NCBI GenBank assembly: GCA_027605045.1
Contig: JAQFWX010000038.1
Span: forward strand, 310,001-374,000
Origin: Phallus indusiatus
Taxonomy: Eukaryota; Basidiomycota; Agaricomycetes; Phallales; Phallaceae
DNA: 64,000 nucleotides
Direction of reading: 5' to 3'
Positions within the stretch are counted from its first letter, which is position 1. Every line of letters starts with the position of its first letter. Of this stretch, positions 1 to 12,632 are shown piece after piece. Below the pieces are notes generated by a model. It made no database searches. It was not told the origin of the DNA and saw only the letters and a list, made by a program, of their open reading frames with translations. Position numbers and translations under genes: made by a program.

Positions 1-2120
1 ACTAAAGTTCTGCGGAGCCGCACTAGTGTTTTATGCCCTTCTTTCTGCCCTTCGCCACGACCCTTATGTGCCTTGTTCATATTCGTGTCATTTGAGAAAT
101 TTGGCTCTAACATCCATCCTAGGCAGATGTTCCGGCCATAGGAAGCTCTAGCCCTATCTGGTCTTACATTGATGGCTTCCAATTTCTTTGGAATGGTCAG
201 GATATCGTAAGACGAGGGTATCGGAAGGCACGTATACTATATCTCTTCGTTTACATAACTTGATACCTATTTTAAATGTGCTTAGTATCAGAAGGAAGGC
301 ATCTTTCGCTTCGCAACTCCAGTGGGATGGATGGTCATAATCGCGGGACGGAAGTACATCGAAGAGTTACGAAGTAAGAAGGATGATGAGCTCTCGGCCT
401 CGCCAGCTATAAGACAAGTTACGTGTGTGCTTTCCCCCTTCAGCTCCTTTTCAAAGACCGAGACAAAATATTTGTTTTTAGGTTTTATCCGGAGACTACA
501 CATTCGGCTCAGAGATATTCGACCGAGAATATCATGTACCAATTGTGCGCACGAGTTTAACGCGGAATATCAATAATTTTTTCGACGATGTCAACGAAGA
601 AGTCAAACTGACAATAGATGATTACTTTCTGACGCCGTCAAGTGGTTCGCCAACAAAACAAAACCGCATAGCATTATATTGATTCATTTAATACTACAGG
701 TTCCGAATGGACGTCATTGAATATACTTACGTTTTGTCAACACGTCGTAGCCCGCACTTCAAATCGGCTTTATGTCTCCGACCCCTCTATTTGTAAGTGT
801 CGTATCTTTTATCCACGCTCGCTTGCAGAGGTTGTTTCGTTTACTTATGCATCAAAACGGAAAGATCGAGAACCCGGATATCTGAAGACTGCCATCAATT
901 TCGTCGACGATACCAACGGTGCAGGAATAATCCTTCGATTTTTCCCAGATTTCATAAAACCGTCAATTCTTTTTGTATCTATATGTTCATGTGGTCTGAC
1001 GGTAATTACAGCATTGTCACTCCTTGCTTGACAAATGTTCCTGCAGCCATCAAACGTGGGATGAGATATCTCTCGGACAATATCTCTGAACGACTCGAGA
1101 TGATCAAGAAGTACGGCAATAACTATCCAGGTAAAAAGGTAGCATCTTACTGCAATGTTTTTCCTTTACCTGTCCTTGACGGTTGTTTATAGAACGATGT
1201 GCTTTCTTGGTTTATTGATATGGCAGAGGAAAGAGATCGCAACGTGCGCGGTCTGACTTTACGGATCCTACACATAAACTCGTCTGCTATATTCACAACG
1301 TCAACAGTGAATCCTATAATTGTATTTATTTTAATAATGCATTTACAGCTTCTTCCTCCTTATTAGGCATTGTACATCGCCCTTATTTCTCTCATCACAC
1401 ACCCAGAATATGTTCAACCATTACGGGACGAGATTGAATCTGTTGTATCCGAACACGGGTGGAGCAAGGCTTCCATGGGCCGTCTACACAAAATGGATAG
1501 CTTCTTAATGGAGGCGACCCGCATTTATACTTTGTATGGAGGTTTGTCCTTGAGTTCATCCGCCTCATCAACATCTCTCTTCCTCCTAACATGATGTGCT
1601 CTAGTGACAAGTCCTCGTCTAGCGATGGTTGACTACACTTTCTCAAATGGGATGACTGTCCCCAAAGGCGCTTTCATTGCTGTTGCAAGCACGGCTAGAC
1701 AATTAGATGAAAACATTTTCCCTGAACCTCACAAATTCAATGGATTCAGATTCTGCGACACCGCGGGCGACGACCAGGCTAGTGATGGGAAACAAAGTCA
1801 AAGTATCAATACGAGCACCTCATCCAAACTGACGGCATTGAATTCCCCCGATTTACTCTTGTTTGGATTGGGAGAACATGGGTGGTTCGTCTCTCCGCTT
1901 AGGGGGTATTTTTCATTGTTTTGCTAAAGAAAACAACTTTACTTTCAGCCCTGGACGATTCTTTGCGGCACACCTGCTAAAACTCACTTTAAGCCATATC
2001 CTTCTCACATACGATATCAAATTAGATCCACGCCATCCCCCTAAACCCAAATATTTTTGTGTGGATTTCCGGCCGGGCGTGAAAGATGTCTTGTTGTTCC
2101 GTCCACGGCAGAACCTGTAG
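1..2120 (+). CDS. Cytochrome P450 monooxygenase (5' end outside window)
   Basis: Heme-thiolate monooxygenase, presumably ER-anchored. Ten introns can be placed, giving 11 exons in view: about 2-67, 123-231, 292-417, 482-644, 699-792, 865-961, 1012-1138, 1193-1306, 1367-1541, 1605-1884 and 1949-2120. The first visible exon is hydrophobic and looks like the membrane anchor; its start codon lies upstream of base 1. Next comes a proline/glycine hinge (VPAIGSSSPIW). The ExxR motif of helix K appears as EATR near 1510-1525. The heme loop reads FGLGEHGCPGRFFA across the intron 1885-1948, so the cysteine ligand codon is split (TG|C). The C-terminus ends with the stop at 2118-2120. All joins keep frame, so the gene looks intact. 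The junction 232-291 is uncertain: the phase fits a GC-AG intron starting at 228 better than a GT donor at 232. Substrate and CYP family cannot be told from sequence. Confidence 0.9.
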
Positions 2121-5100
2121 CGATGAATGGAGATGGAACGTATGTACCTCTTACCGTTGCACTATGAGTTTTTTCAGACTTGTATTTATTATTTACTGTA
2201 ATATTGAATATTGCATACACAGTAAGTTGTCAGGCTATCTGATTTCAAATTGTTCAATAACAAGCTGTGTTCAGTTTTTGAATGTTTTATGGAGGTGTAT
2301 ACAGCGCAAACGAAGCAAGGTTGATGTGGTAACTTTTACTCTCACTAAGAACTCATTCCCTTCTCATCGGCTTGGTGGTTATACAACTGTATTGTTTGTC
2401 TTTGTTGCAATCAAAGCGTTCAAAGCGTTAATTGTGGAGATATATGAGAGTGACAGTGATAGAATCAGAGCCAGGTGCGAAGAAAATATGAGTCAAGACC
2501 TGCGACGCGCGTTTTGTCAGCCGTTCAGCCTATGACCAATATAGTCATATTAAACGTGCCCTGACATATTGACAACAAGGAATACCAGGGAATACCACAC
2601 TCACCTCTTAGGACATAAAGGGTTAGTCGTGCTGCATTCTCTGTGTCGCCCACTTACTTCCATTCGGAACACCTCATGAGCTCTAATGCTCCAAACTTCG
2701 TCCTCATGTATATTCGATTACACGGAGAGGAGCATAATTACCCATGTCGTGGGTCAAATCATGATCACCACATGATAGTGGCCGTGAGTCCGAGTCATGC
2801 GGTACACCTTCGAATTCCACACATTGGCACTTATGAATCGACAATGAGGTATAGGCATAAGCATACTCGGTTGACTGTCAAACAATCATGAGAACACATA
2901 TGCTGATTTAAATCATATTTGATACATATGCAACTTAATCCAAAAGAAGAGAGATGCTCCTCGGCTGACCAGGACTCGGAGTAATGGTAATGATATTGGA
3001 GGGAAGTATGACTTCCGTGTGAGCGAGAACGGGAGGAATCGAACTGAGCCGAACCGAGAAACAACACTACGCGAGCATGGCTTAGAATATGGCTTTCTCC
3101 TATAATTCGAAAGTTTGGGTGCTTCCAATGTCGTCGATGAGAAACTTTGAGATCGGTGAGAAATCCGTGGGAGGATGTCACTTTGTCAAGGTTAGCTGTC
3201 TTTCTTAATCTCAATCTGAAAACCATAAACAAACGTTATTCCAGAATGATTTTGGATGCGATTGTCACGGGGCGTTTGATGCAATAAATGTGTGGTGAAA
3301 TACCAGGTTTGAGACTCGTCGGGAGTGCCAGGTGTATATATATGCCCTCCTAACGCATCATGGTAAGGTGCATATGGTCCTGGTCCCCTGTTGTATTAAT
3401 ACTTTTATCGTGATCCAAATTTATTTAAAACGATTGCGAGTTAATCTACGATGCTTTAGAAAGATGGGTAAACCTCAACTATCAATGTGAATTGGATCGC
3501 CCGGTGAAGATACAGCCCGGATTCGGGACGAACTGGTTCTTCATATATTGTTCATTTGATTCAAGAAGCAAGTAAACTGAACCCATCTCTCAGCAAGCTG
3601 AGCTCGTGACCTTTGTACCCAAAGCCCTGCCCATTCAAACATTGAGAACAATTTGTGTCAATTTAACTTGTGAAAAGCCGAAGTGCTCGGGTGAGCAAAT
3701 ATAGAATGGCGCGAAGTAGAAGAACTTGACCTTCCTTTCTTAATACCCTCCCTTCTTTTTTCCGTGAGTTTATTTGATTTACGTTCAGATATCATTACTT
3801 TTCCCGCCAGCTGACTTCCGACTCGCTCGATTATCAATTGTTGAGCCGGAAGAAAGCCATAATTCTAAATATAGACGCTTAGTAGCCTAAAGCAAACTTC
3901 ATTTCGGAGCTACACGGCCTGACTCCCGGCCGAAGTTGTCTAATTGATTCAAAAGAAGTATGCCTCGAAAGAAGGACGACTCAGAATTTAAGAGTTTAAA
4001 ACACCAAAGCGATCATTCGTTGATCATTATGCAACACGTCAAATCAAGACGTAATCCTAAGTCCTCCATCACTTTCCCTCTTCTTTTGGCCCAAGTCAAA
4101 GTTAAATATAATTACATAATCAGTTGATGACGCGACGAACGCCTTTTGTGACTATTACTGGATGAGAGGAGGGTATGGTTACCGCGACAAACGACGAACG
4201 TTTTCAAATCCCGGCGGTTCTTTCACAAAGGGAATAAATTTTAACATGGCTGTGGCTAACCCTGTAGAGCACGCGAATCCCCCTTTGGTCCCTGAAAAAG
4301 GTCCCTTAGGCACTACAAGGTTCAAAGAATTCGATTCGATCAGACCTGCTGACAGCCTAAGCCTGACATCAAGCTTAGGTATAATCGGGGTTTCTGTACT
4401 TAGTCGTCGTTGCCATAGGATCTCCGTGGAATTCTTTTGTTCAATCCATGTAGGTGGAGTACATCCTACCGACATTGTTCCATTTCAGGTTCAGTCGCCT
4501 CCAACCCTTCTCTGCATTCTGTAAAAGGTTGGGACTTATATATGTAGCATATATGTACATATGTGCATATCGGATTTCTCGAAATGACGAATCCTAAAAT
4601 AGAGATGACACTAGCGTGATGATTTAAATTTTAAAATTGTAACGAAGTTTCCTCATTAAGGGCATGAGTAGACCTCGATGATTAATAAAAAAACTAGTGA
4701 TATGTAAGACATGAATTTCAAATATTTGAGTCAAATTAATGAGTTGATTGTTCTGACCTTGGAAACTCTCCCGACGGGCGGAATATTGGCGTTCGAATTC
4801 GTGCTTCAAGTTTGTTAAACTTAAGATGGCCACATCGATCTCGCGTGCTCTTCTCGATAAAGCGAGGGTAAAGGAGTCCTTATGTGGTTTGGTTCGATTC
4901 AGAGCACGTTGAAATAGAACTTCAATGAAAAGCTTACCATAAACGTTAAGCTAAGGAACGCCGTGACGTATAGAGTATTGGGGCAACAATTCGCCGATAA
5001 TGGCATAAACACATCCTCCCCAAAGAATCTCAACTTGTAGACTTGCCGGTATATATTCTATGAATACCTCGGGTGAAATTATATCTGGAAACAAAACGTT

Positions 5101-8000
5101 AAACTTGAAATATACCGGTCCGCTTGTCCGTACTCTCTATTTGTTCTGTCTTTTGGAGAACGCAACATATTTCCCTATAACTGTTTTGAAGATCTATTCA
5201 GGGGTAAGATCATATTAGGTGATTAATACAGCTGTCACGCCTTTACTTTCTCTGACAAATGGCAGAACGCACGGACGAAAAGCTTGGTTTCCACCCATCA
5301 TCGAAAGGAACGGTAGTTTGTGGCTCATCTTTTCCCGTTCATCCATCTTATCAAAAAAAGATGGAATGGTCATAGTAATACAATGGGTGCCATCCTTCAT
5401 TATGGCGCTGCGTTGATGATATCAGCTTGAATTGCCGCCTTCTCAACAACTTTTGTCTCGAGGCGCTCCGAACTTGAACTTGCTTCATTACAAGGTCGCG
5501 CTTGAGAACTTTTGATGCAAAACGCTCGACTCTCGACTGTAATTGTGTAACGTGGGGCGACAGGATGACGGAAATTGAATAACATTATTCAAATGAGCCT
5601 CTTAATTGGAAAATGGAAAATAGGACGAGTCGTTATGCCACTTCAAGTTCAGTCAGCCGCGATTCACCGTACAAGGCTATAAGATTTACCATTTTGCAAA
5701 GACGACTAAAACGAATATCAGAGGTTGATAAGGATCTCCAACCGGGTATCGAAGAAAGGTCCGTCGTTCGAGCAAAGGTGAACGAAAGAATATTCAAGCG
5801 GATAACGAAAGATAGAGGAAAAATGTTTTTGACACTAAAGATCCTTGTATATCATCAATCTATGACGAATAAGAGGTCGCTCCTTGCACCGGTTCGGGTT
5901 ATAAGATGAAGCAACGCACCGCGCCTTCGCAGACCAATACGAATTTTGCCCTGTGCCACGGGATTTTTTGATATGAATGTGCTTCATAAAGGTCGCTGGA
6001 GATCAACTGTTGTGCAGTGCTTGTGTGCCTTAATAATAATATGAGCATGAACTGGGAAATCAGCCAAAAGAGAAAGGTTTCACAACATGCATTGTAGGAG
6101 ACTAATGACCACCAGTCTGTCACCAAACATTACATGGGGCTGGCCCGAATCATCTCATCAATGGTGATAGATAGATGTGCGACCAATATTGCAATAACTG
6201 CGTCGATGTCATTGGTCTCTTACGGGTTTCGAGACAATGTTTGAGAAAACATCCGCTGAAACCTCGGCGAATTGATAAACGAACGAACCAACGATGTCAG
6301 GAGTGTTACTTGAATATTGACCGAGATGACGGATATAATCTTCTTGCGGGACTCGTGAGGAAAGAGGGAAGAAACATCTTGAACTTGAGGCGGGGTTCAG
6401 GCAGATCCAGAAGCAAGAAGGAAACACAGTGGCGTTACACAATAGTAGTGGCAGGAGGGAAATATTGTCCGTGTCCTTTCGCTTACAATTGTATTCTTCG
6501 CCACATGGATTATATTACCTTGAAAGTCAAAACAAGCAATGAATATACTGATCCATAGATACGCGCACGGCATAAAGCATTCTACAAGAGAAATGAGTAT
6601 ACTTACAACATGGTAATCATTCAAGATTTGAATCTGGTGGTGAACCCGATCTGCAACAAGCGAATAATAGGAAGTATCATTCGACGCGTTTGCATTTCGT
6701 TCATGCAGACTGGTCCGGCCACAAGTTGGGTATAAATGATGATCAACCGGGATGCTGCAGTTCGTTCCTGTGATTCCAGGCTGGAGAAAATCGAAGTCCA
6801 ACGCCACTCTGGTTTATGTATAACATGACAGTCTGAAATCTACTTGCGTGTGTGGATCTTCCCTCAGTGCAGTTGTTTTTTTTTCAAATATACTGCTGAA
6901 AATAAAAATAGATGATGCAAGTTCGCTTCATTTTTTATATGGCAATGGGCGGCCCGCCAGACCCGCTTGATACCGCTGGAACCATTCAACATCTTTGACA
7001 CCCCATAGCAATACAGATTGTTACAGGCTTTTCCGCGCTAACGATGGGTAAAATTCTGTTAGGGGAAAGGTCTGTGCTGAAATAAATGAAAACGAGCCAT
7101 CGGAGACAGTAGGAACGAAATGAAATAAGAAACACACCGGTCGTCTGTCTGTTTGATATGTCTGCATATCAATCTTTATGTATGTATTTTGAAAATTTCG
7201 GAGACAGCATTGAAATTACTTGCAAACAAATCGGATGTGGCAATTGAATATATATTGACTTTTCGTTGGTATCCAGGTGCAAAACGGTGCCAAGACGGTG
7301 GTCAAGTGCGCTTATTTTCTTGTGCGCATCTATCATCATGTTATCTCGAAAAAAGCAATTTTTGCTGACCGGTGAGAAAAAAAGTCATACTGAAAGGCTG
7401 AGGCCGAGAAAATAATAAAACCAAAGATGGTGTCAACGTGCGTGTGCATCATCAAATAGGCGCCCAATAGTCACGGCTTATTTTGGCTTTCCGTCCCGAC
7501 TTGAACCGAAACTATACCTTGGAGGAGCTTGCCAGAAACCTCGAGGTCAGACCTCATGTATTGATTTGTTGCCATTGTCGTTTTTCTATACACTGAATCA
7601 GATTGCTCGAAGAAAAGGATTGTTGACTCCTGTAATTTGTGAAGGTTTGCCCTGACGCAAAATTACGTGTCTCACGTTGCCAGCTCGAGCGAAGCAGCCT
7701 TCGCTTCGAACCCGGGCTCATTTCTTCCACGTCTCACACCGGACATAACCGAAAAAAGATTAAACAAGTTTCTCGTTTTTTTAAATTATTGATTATATTT
7801 GATTCTATTCAAAACCCAAGTGATTGACAAGTCATCCTTGTTATTTGCGGCCTAATACTAGTCGAGACAGAGGGGCCGACCGGTGCCAAAACTGTACGTT
7901 GATTTCTACCTTGTTAAAACCCAATTCTTCGGCAAAATTTACACCTTATTTAATTTTCCAGCCAATCTTTCTTTTTCTTTTCACTCAGCTTGTTATTGGG
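2121..8000. other. Gene-poor stretch, no supported gene
   Basis: Only short scattered open frames are present, with no recognisable domain and no convincing exon chain. The best candidate is a minus-strand frame at about 6606-6807. It sits just downstream of a possible acceptor and ends at a good GTAAGT donor at about 6605, but no in-phase partner exon could be placed. A 5' exon-like plus-strand frame starts at ATG 4246. Around 4540-4570 there is an AT-rich stretch of TATATG/TACATA repeats. No rRNA or tRNA was recognised. Confidence 0.4.
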
Positions 8001-8807
8001 TCGTTTTCTCCCGCTTTACGCCTAACCGAACACACTACACTCGCACTCGCACTTGCTTGGACCTTCTCTCTCTAGTACCCGCTTATCTCGGATCCATTTC
8101 GTTCTTTCCTCCGTCTTGGGTGTGATCTCATCGGTCCCGCGTCCTTCCTGGATATCCTAGTCCTAGCTTCTCTTTAGTCTCCCAACGGTTTGACCGTGAC
8201 AGTGCGCTCCGTATATTGACATTGAGTCTCGCTCTCAATTCGCATCCCCTTGCATCCTATTGAACACTTTACGACTTCCCTTTCCCGTCCCACTCTTCCG
8301 GACCGATGTCCTAGACTCGCGAGTGGCTCTCCTCTTCAGACTGCTCTTTGTATCACTTTCCCAAAAAAAAAGCAACGGCACATTTACCGGCATCGATACC
8401 CTCGGTTTCCTATTAAGCTTGTGTGGGCTATTTCAAACATACAATCTCTTTTCACTCCCCCTCCTCGCTACAGCTTGTGTTTCTATCTTCTTCGTTTATT
8501 CGAGCTTATTTAAACTTTCGGGAAGCGCGTGGGTTGAGGACGTTTCATAAGAGACGTAACTCAGCCATAAATTTTGGACCTCAGCGCATCCCTGTCTTCT
8601 TCATTCATCTGTTTCTCTCCCTCCACTCCCCAGTGTTTCGTCTGCGTTCCTGCTTTCTAGGCACAGGAACTGAAATTAAAAATCTTGTAGTCTATTAGGT
8701 TCGTCCGTTGGTTTTGCTATATAAGGATGATTTTCGCCGTCCAGCTTTTCTGTGGTCGCTAATCTCTCTCTTTAGTTCTAACCTTTGTCCGTTTCTGTTT
8801 CATCGCC
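8001..8807 (+). promoter_or_regulatory. Long pyrimidine-rich leader/promoter of the 8808 gene
   Basis: The roughly 800 bases before the ATG at 8808 are strikingly C/T-rich on the plus strand (runs of tctctc, tttctt and cctcc), as is common for core promoters and leaders of strongly expressed fungal genes. Several upstream ATGs occur, so upstream reading frames or an unannotated leader intron are possible. The transcription start cannot be fixed. Confidence 0.4.
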
Positions 8808-11800
8808 ATGTCTTTCACTTCTCCATCGACGCCATCCAATATTTTAAATCCTTCTACTTCTGCACCTCCTTCTCGTACTCCGACTTCCTTTTCTCCCTTC
8901 ACAGTATCTCCCTCGCCCTCGTCACCTTCTTCATCATCAAATCTGAAACGCCATTCACGACCGTCACTTGCTATTAGTTATTCTCAGCCTCCTCCGCCGT
9001 AAGTACTGATTTAATTCAATTTAGTTCAATTCCTTTTTTTTTTTTCGATGATAATTTACTGCATTACTCTTTTTGGCGGTACGTACGGCATCTCCCCATG
9101 TGAGATTCGCCTGTCATCCAAAAAAAGCGTGATGGAGTAAAAAAAGAAATGCAGGGAAGAAGTGCCTTACACCGCTTGACCTCCCTACTTTTCCCGTTCT
9201 TTCCCATTCACTCATTTCCTCGAGAATACCAATCTCTGATTTGATGACTACAAATGACACACAGACCCATTGTCCATATGACAGCTGATCCGAAACTTCC
9301 CACGCGCGCTTTTCCTTATAGTCTCGACAACAGGCGCCCATTCACGTCCACCCAACCCAGCTCATCATCATCGACTCCTTCCATGTCGATCTCGACAGTC
9401 GTTTCAAGCTCGACTACCACTCCAATCTCGACGACTACGAGCACGACGAGCGTGCATGATGTCCCTGCGAAAAAATCCAGCAGTGTCCCGGCAAAACAAT
9501 TCGTCGCCCCAGCTCATCCTCAGTCCCATCATTTGCATACCTTACCCCCACGAGAGAAGACGACCAGAACATTGATCCTCGACCATACGGCTTGGCGGCA
9601 TGGTCGGACTCGCTTCGCACAGGGCCGTTGTGAATTGGGGATGGACGTCAGAATCAAAGGAAAAGAGGGGGATTTGCAGGACGATGAACCCAGCGGCAAG
9701 AGACCTGCTTTCTATATTGGCGCCTGTGGCACCAGCAGCAGTGATAGCGGCAGTCGAGGTGGTAGTGCCAGTGGCAGTACAACTGGTTCTTCGCAATCGT
9801 CATCACGGCAAGGACAACAGCACAGACACCGTTATAGCAATTTCGGCGAGCCGCCTGAAGTTGATGTAATGAGCAGTGACGACGAAGAACAGGGGTCCTG
9901 GGATAGCATGGAAGGTGTCAGCGCGTTGGCCTATGGAAAACGATATCGTAGAATACAACAACGTCGACAGGAACAGCTACTGCGGACCAACCAAACCGCA
10001 TCTCACGCCGCGTTTCTGCCCGTCGAGGCTGGTGAGGATAGTAGCGCCTCTGATTGCGATGACAGTGACAATGAAATGTTGCCCTCGCTGTATCAAGACA
10101 CAAGATTTGCTCCTTTATTCGCTGCTCGCGCGGATGGTATGGAGAAAGTGCTCTGCTCTATTTTACAGCCAAACAATAGGTTATCTCCGTCACCAGTTCG
10201 GTCATCCACACCACCTCCATATTCTATTTACATTCCCTTTACCAACACGCAGTATTCGTTTCAAAGTACCCCTAACTCGGAAACTTCTCGTCCCCGTATC
10301 TTGCCAAACGGTCTTCGGCTTCGCCTAGCTCTTCTGGATCTGGTGAACGACCTGTTCAAACGCCAAGGTTCAATTTCATACGAGGCGTCGAGTTCAAGTG
10401 TGAGCAAGGATACCTCTGCAGTACCAAACGAATGCGACAAACCGACTTCTTCCAATTTAAATCCTTCGTCGCCCGGTCTGAATACCCCGCCGGCTGGTCT
10501 GGCAGCTCTCGTTCAAGTCTCCAACCAGCCGTTCTTTGCTCCCCCAACTCTGCCTTCTTTCAGAAACCTATCTTTACCATCCTCTTCAATGAACATACGT
10601 TCTTCCCCAGTGAATGGACCATCACCATATCATCATCCGTTCGGAAACTCTGGACCAACCTCGGCTCCGCAGTCTCGACCACCTGCTTTAGTCTTCCCTT
10701 GGACGCGAGATTCTGTAGGTTTTCATTATGACACATAAATAAAGAGTCGATATCAACTAATCCTAAAATGAACCGTAGAACGCTTCATCTCCAAATACGC
10801 TTGCTCGTATTCAAGAACACGAATCCAACGAAAGCGCTACTTCCCCGGCAAACAAAGTCTATAGACATACATCCACAATATCACGATCTACGGCGCATGA
10901 CTTGCCGGCTTCCTGGACGGACCACGTACCCAAGGCAACTATGAGTGCATCCGGAAAACTCGTTAGTCCCTCTACGGCGTTGATTCGGAGGGCCTCAGGT
11001 CGCGCGAAAGATCTTTATGCCGCGGGATGCTATTCCACACCATCTTCGACATCGAGCATGCAAACATTCCGACGGGGTGTTCCTACATTTTCTCATCGTG
11101 GAACCATTCTCACAGCTCCATCTCCACCACCGGTCTACCCTACTGACAAGCTGAAGACACTTTGTCCACGCCATTTACGTGAACGATGTCGAATATGCGA
11201 ACCAATTTCTTCTTCTTCTCCTTCCTCTTCCAAGCACATCGGACCAGATTCGGGTTTTACCCCCTCTACGACGAGAATTGGAGCCGGTTTGCTGAATGAA
11301 TGGCAGGGGCTCTTGCGTGAGCGTGAGCGCGGTGGTAACGGTGGCGTCGACGACCAATCAAAACGCACCGGCAGTGTCCTTGCTGACATGCTTCCGAAAT
11401 TTTTGCGCCTCAGCGCGCTAATTGCCATCGAATTGGGTCGAGAGGCAAGAGGCGAGGAACCTGAAGCTCGGAATGGACAAGAAGAGACCGATTTGAGATC
11501 AGAAGCTGTTGATTCGTCGGCGACGATGACGAGCACAGGCACCGATGCTACGTCTAAACCTTCCACTGCTCATGCTCAACCAACTCGCGCATGGTTTGCT
11601 CTTCTTTCTGGTCTAATCACTCGTGCCGTATTGGAAGGCTATGTTGCGCGTGGTTGGAAAGGTGCTGATTATATTGAGATTCTCATGGGTGTTGGTTTGG
11701 GTATCAGAGATGTTGGTACGCGCCGTCAGTCATCCGGTATAGGTGGCTTCAGGGACGACAATCAACTTCCTGCGTCAAGTGCACCCGTTGTCGAAGATGC

Positions 11801-12632
11801 TCGGGACGAATTCGATCCTGATGAGATGCCTGGTCTCGTTGATGCATGCAAGGTTCTTTTCAATGGATTAGTGCGAGATGCTACCTCACCTGCTATGGCG
11901 CCACTTGATTCCACTGAAACAACAACGGGAGCAGCCGAACAGGAGTACGTGCAGGAAATGGAAGAACGGTTGTCGGAAGTAAGTTTTTTTAAGCATTCTA
12001 ATGTGACTGGATGATATGCTCTGGATGCTGACTGACGATCGTTTCTCTACTACTTCAACTTTTTAGTTCCTCGGCATTTCCCACAGCTGTCCGGACTTTG
12101 CCACCCATCTAACCCGACTGTCCGAGAAGTACCCCGCGGAACCTGTTGAACGAGCTGCGCTGAGGTTTTGTGAGGCGATCGCGAAATGGAGAGGAAAACC
12201 AGAACTCGAGATGGTGAATATAGCTTTTCCTTTCTCCTCTTCGAGAAACAAGAATCAGACGTTGATATATTATATTACTCTTTTCAGTACAAGAAGTTGT
12301 CGGCTCAAAGCTCTATGACATCTACACCGGCGCTTCCTATCCATGCGCTCCTATCGTCACCCGCCCCACAAAAACCACCGATTCAACGGTATTTCACTGT
12401 CCCCTTTTCAGCGCGCAAACCGACATCGTCGAGCGTACGGGGACTTAAACGTCAGCGTTCCGTCGACGAGGAGGTGCGCGGGCTGAAAAAGGAGAAGGTG
12501 GAAATGCGCTACATGGCCGTTGATACAGTTACCCCCAAACGTCAAACCCTTCCCTCAATCGATGTCATGACCAATACTCGCGTCGTCGAAGATCTCCCGA
12601 GTGCAGATTGGGTTGGTCCTTATGGCGTGTGA
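8808..12632 (+). CDS. Large low-complexity protein of unknown function
   Basis: Five exons keep one frame: 8808-8998, 9265-10714, 10779-11978, 12067-12213 and 12288-12632, coding for 1,110 residues. The N-terminal ~65 residues are almost only Ser, Pro and Thr. A short ordered-looking block follows (TRTLILDHTAWRHGRTRFA), then Gly/Ser-rich and acidic segments. A second ordered region, about residues 785-825, contains AWFALLSGLITRAVLEGYVA. The C-terminal tail is basic and carries KR-rich motifs (GLKRQRS, GLKKEKVEM), suggesting nuclear location by inference. No family was recognised. The exon 1 start was chosen because the frame is preceded by a pyrimidine-rich leader and joins exon 2 in phase across a 266 bp intron. 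Introns 2-4 are 64, 88 and 74 bp. A transcriptional or scaffold role is only a guess. Confidence 0.75.

Noticed and set aside
2086..3232. Open frames 2086-2535 (+) and 2831-3232 (-)
   Set aside because: No domain, no signal peptide and no exon logic. The first starts in the P450 3' end in another frame.
4162..4524. Open frame of 120 codons with an exon-like start (MAVANPVEHANPPLVPEKG)
   Set aside because: Composition looks coding for ~45 codons, but no in-phase neighbouring exon or known family could be found. It could be a relic.
6397..6807. Minus-strand frame of 136 codons ending in a good splice donor
   Set aside because: No partner exon in phase and no recognised domain; the listed start codon is not an ATG. 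Left as part of the gene-poor stretch.
7680..7735. tRNA-like ttcgaacccgggctc segment
   Set aside because: A T-loop-like string occurs, but no acceptor stem or D and anticodon arms can be folded around it.
9435..10547. Minus-strand frames opposite the 8808 gene
   Set aside because: Shadows of a Ser/Pro-rich coding exon.
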